Below, one piece after another: positions 3,965 through 5,336 of a DNA stretch of 5,336 bases. The first letter of the stretch is position 1; every line of letters starts with the position of its first letter. A program made the translations under genes and the position numbers. The DNA comes from CAYPTY01 sp965659005. Lineage in GTDB: Bacteria > Bacteroidota > Rhodothermia > Balneolales > Balneolaceae. A model generated the notes under the pieces. The model was not told where the DNA came from, did no database searches, and saw nothing but the letters and a program-made list of their open reading frames with translations. Location: the NCBI GenBank assembly GCA_965659005.1, contig CBFHVG010000104.1:1-5336 (forward strand). Reading direction: 5' to 3'.

Positions 3965-5336
3965 TTAAACCTTAGTTTCTTTCCATTTTCCTCGTTTAAA
4001 GAGGATGATACTTATTATCCCTAGAAGTGATTCTGCTAGTACTATAGACCATAATACTCCATCTATTTTCCAATCCATATATATAGCTAAAAAGTAGGCA
4101 AGTGGTATTTCAATTAACCAGAAGCAGAATAGATTAATAATAGTTGGTGTTTTTGTATCACCAGCACCATTAAAAGCTTGCATTATCACCATTCCAAAAC
4201 CATATACTATATAGCCATAGCTAATAATTCTTAGTGAACGAGCTCCAATCGCTATCACGTCGGCATCAGAGGTGAAGAGCTTAATGAAGAACTCAGAGAA
4301 TAAATTGAAGGTAATCCCGATACTAATTAGGAATGCAACATTTATAAATGCGGAGTTCCATGCTGATTTTTCAGCTCGTTCTGGCTCTTTAGCACCGAGA
4401 TTTTGTCCGACTAAAGTGGCAGCAGCATTACTCATACCCCAGGAAGGTAATATTGAAAAGATTATTATCCGTATTGCAATTGTATAACCTGCCAGAGCAA
4501 CACTTCCGAAAATTGCCATAATTCTTACTAAGCCAATCCAGCTGGATGTGGCAATAATGAATTGTCCGATACCGCCTAATGAAACTCTGATTAGGTTTTT
4601 AATGACCGGTAAATCCAGTCTAAATGTAGTTTTGTTGAAATGTATACGACTTGTTTTACCTGAGAATTTGTAAAATTGATATGCAACTCCAATCCCACGC
4701 CCAATACTTGTTGCAATTGCCGCACCTGCAATGCCTAACTCAGGAAAAATCCACCATCCAAAGATTAAAATTGGATCCAGAATAATGTTGATACCATTAG
4801 CAAGCCATAAGGCTCTCATTGCTATAGAAGCGTCTCCAGCTCCCCTGTAAATAGCATTATTTACAAATATGAGCATAATCACCGCGTTCGTGGTGAACAT
4901 GATAGCAGGATAGAGATAGTTCTGTGAAATCATCTCTTCATTCGCTCCCATTATACTCAGTAAATCGGAGGCAAAGAAAAGCCCAATAAAACTGATAGGT
5001 ACTGAAAGAACAATCCCAATAATTACTGCTTGAGCACCCGCAATTGAAGCGCCCTCTTTATTTTTCTCACCTATGCGTCGGGATACAATGGCTGTTGTTC
5101 CCATACTGAGGCCGATAGCAATTGCATACAATAGAGTTAATACTGACTCTGTTATACCAACGGTCGCGACGGCATTAGCACCTAATTTGGACACAAAAAA
5201 AATGTCAACAACAGCGAAGACTGACTCCATTGACATTTCCAGAACCATTGGAATAGAAAGCATCATTATTGCTTTCCAAATACTCCCCTTGGTATAGTCT
5301 CTTTCTTTCCCGGATATCGAATCTTTTATATCCTGA
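3965..5336 (-). CDS. MATE family multidrug/cation antiporter (5' end outside window)
   Basis: Inner-membrane exporter of the MATE family, which moves cationic drugs or other organic compounds outward using a Na+ or H+ gradient. The many hydrophobic helices across about 450 residues fit the 12-helix fold. The two halves show the family's internal repeat. Numbering from the Met codon at 5266-5264, YRGAGDAS (140-147) matches FNGAGDTK (365-372), and VSRRIGEKNKEGA (61-73) matches VGQNLGAKEPERA (286-298). Upstream of that Met the frame stays open to the edge and reads as a typical MATE N-terminus (DYTKGSIWKAI just before MMLSIPM), with no ATG, GTG or TTG in it, so the true start is beyond 5336. The stop is at 3967-3965, followed after one base by the SUI1 start. 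Substrate and coupling ion cannot be told from the sequence; NorM-like and DinF-like subgroups both remain possible. Confidence 0.94.
   Translation of the reverse strand, partial: QDIKDSISGKERDYTKGSIWKAIMMLSIPMVLEMSMESVFAVVDIFFVSKLGANAVATVGITESVLTLLYAIAIGLSMGTTAIVSRRIGEKNKEGASIAGAQAVIIGIVLSVPISFIGLFFASDLLSIMGANEEMISQNYLYPAIMFTTNAVIMLIFVNNAIYRGAGDASIAMRALWLANGINIILDPILIFGWWIFPELGIAGAAIATSIGRGIGVAYQFYKFSGKTSRIHFNKTTFRLDLPVIKNLIRVSLGGIGQFIIATSSWIGLVRIMAIFGSVALAGYTIAIRIIIFSILPSWGMSNAAATLVGQNLGAKEPERAEKSAWNSAFINVAFLISIGITFNLFSEFFIKLFTSDADVIAIGARSLRIISYGYIVYGFGMVIMQAFNGAGDTKTPTIINLFCFWLIEIPLAYFLAIYMDWKIDGVLWSIVLAESLLGIISIILFKRGKWKETKV
3970..3974 (-). promoter_or_regulatory. Ribosome binding site of the SUI1 gene, within the MATE gene end
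   Basis: Read on the reverse strand, TAAGG lies six bases before the ATG at 3963-3961 and overlaps the last codons of the transporter gene. It is the clearest Shine-Dalgarno sequence in the window, where other starts have none or a poor one. It supports this ATG as the start and suggests that ribosomes can both reinitiate and bind directly. Confidence 0.5.

Noticed and set aside
3815..4024. Forward reading frame of 69 codons opposite the SUI1 gene
   Set aside because: It is the shadow of the SUI1 domain and the MATE C-terminus, both certain on the reverse strand.
4272..4487. Forward reading frame within the MATE gene, and a similar one at 5073-5297
   Set aside because: Both are antisense to conserved MATE helices and motifs.
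1..5336. tRNA or rRNA genes, CRISPR repeats, insertion sequences, integrase genes, attachment sites, or a defence or biosynthetic cluster
   Set aside because: Intergenic space is short and taken up by the features listed. I saw no long direct repeats, cloverleaf sequences, transposase motifs or clusters of functionally linked genes. The phage-like metallopeptidase name alone is not evidence of a prophage.

Overview
The window looks like chromosomal housekeeping and accessory DNA from a marine-type Bacteroidota, most likely a member of the Cytophagales. Three things suggest this: the AT-rich composition, a Bacteroidota -7 promoter element (TATATTTG, 3199-3206), and gene starts that mostly lack a Shine-Dalgarno sequence. 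The genus is an inference from protein style and cannot be fixed without a database search.

Layout. The left edge cuts a forward DEAD-box RNA helicase; only its second RecA-like half and a long basic tail are present. A 75-base gap with a stem-loop and a candidate promoter follows. Then comes a two-gene forward unit: an exported alkaline phosphatase of the PhoA family (794-1954) and, 12 bases later, a PlsC-type 1-acylglycerol-3-phosphate acyltransferase (1967-2734, probable TTG start). This unit meets a small reverse gene for an unrecognised four-helix membrane protein (2747-3157) tail to tail, with a perfect 7-bp inverted repeat at the junction. An 86-base divergent intergenic region holds a 15-bp palindrome and the best promoter element of the window. 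It drives a forward gene for a 163-residue protein resembling the putative phage metallopeptidase family, with key active-site positions replaced. That gene ends three bases from a reverse-strand pair: a minimal SUI1/eIF1 (YciH-like) protein preceded, with one base between them, by a MATE-family efflux transporter that runs off the right edge.

How the genes may work together. Most neighbours have unrelated jobs (RNA remodelling, phosphate scavenging, phospholipid synthesis, drug or cation export, translation). No defence, mobile or biosynthetic system is visible. Both ends of the window truncate genes. The most unusual items are the apparently inactivated metallopeptidase-like protein behind a palindrome-bearing divergent promoter, and the coupling of a minimal SUI1 gene to a MATE exporter. 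I see no convincing undescribed multi-gene system here.
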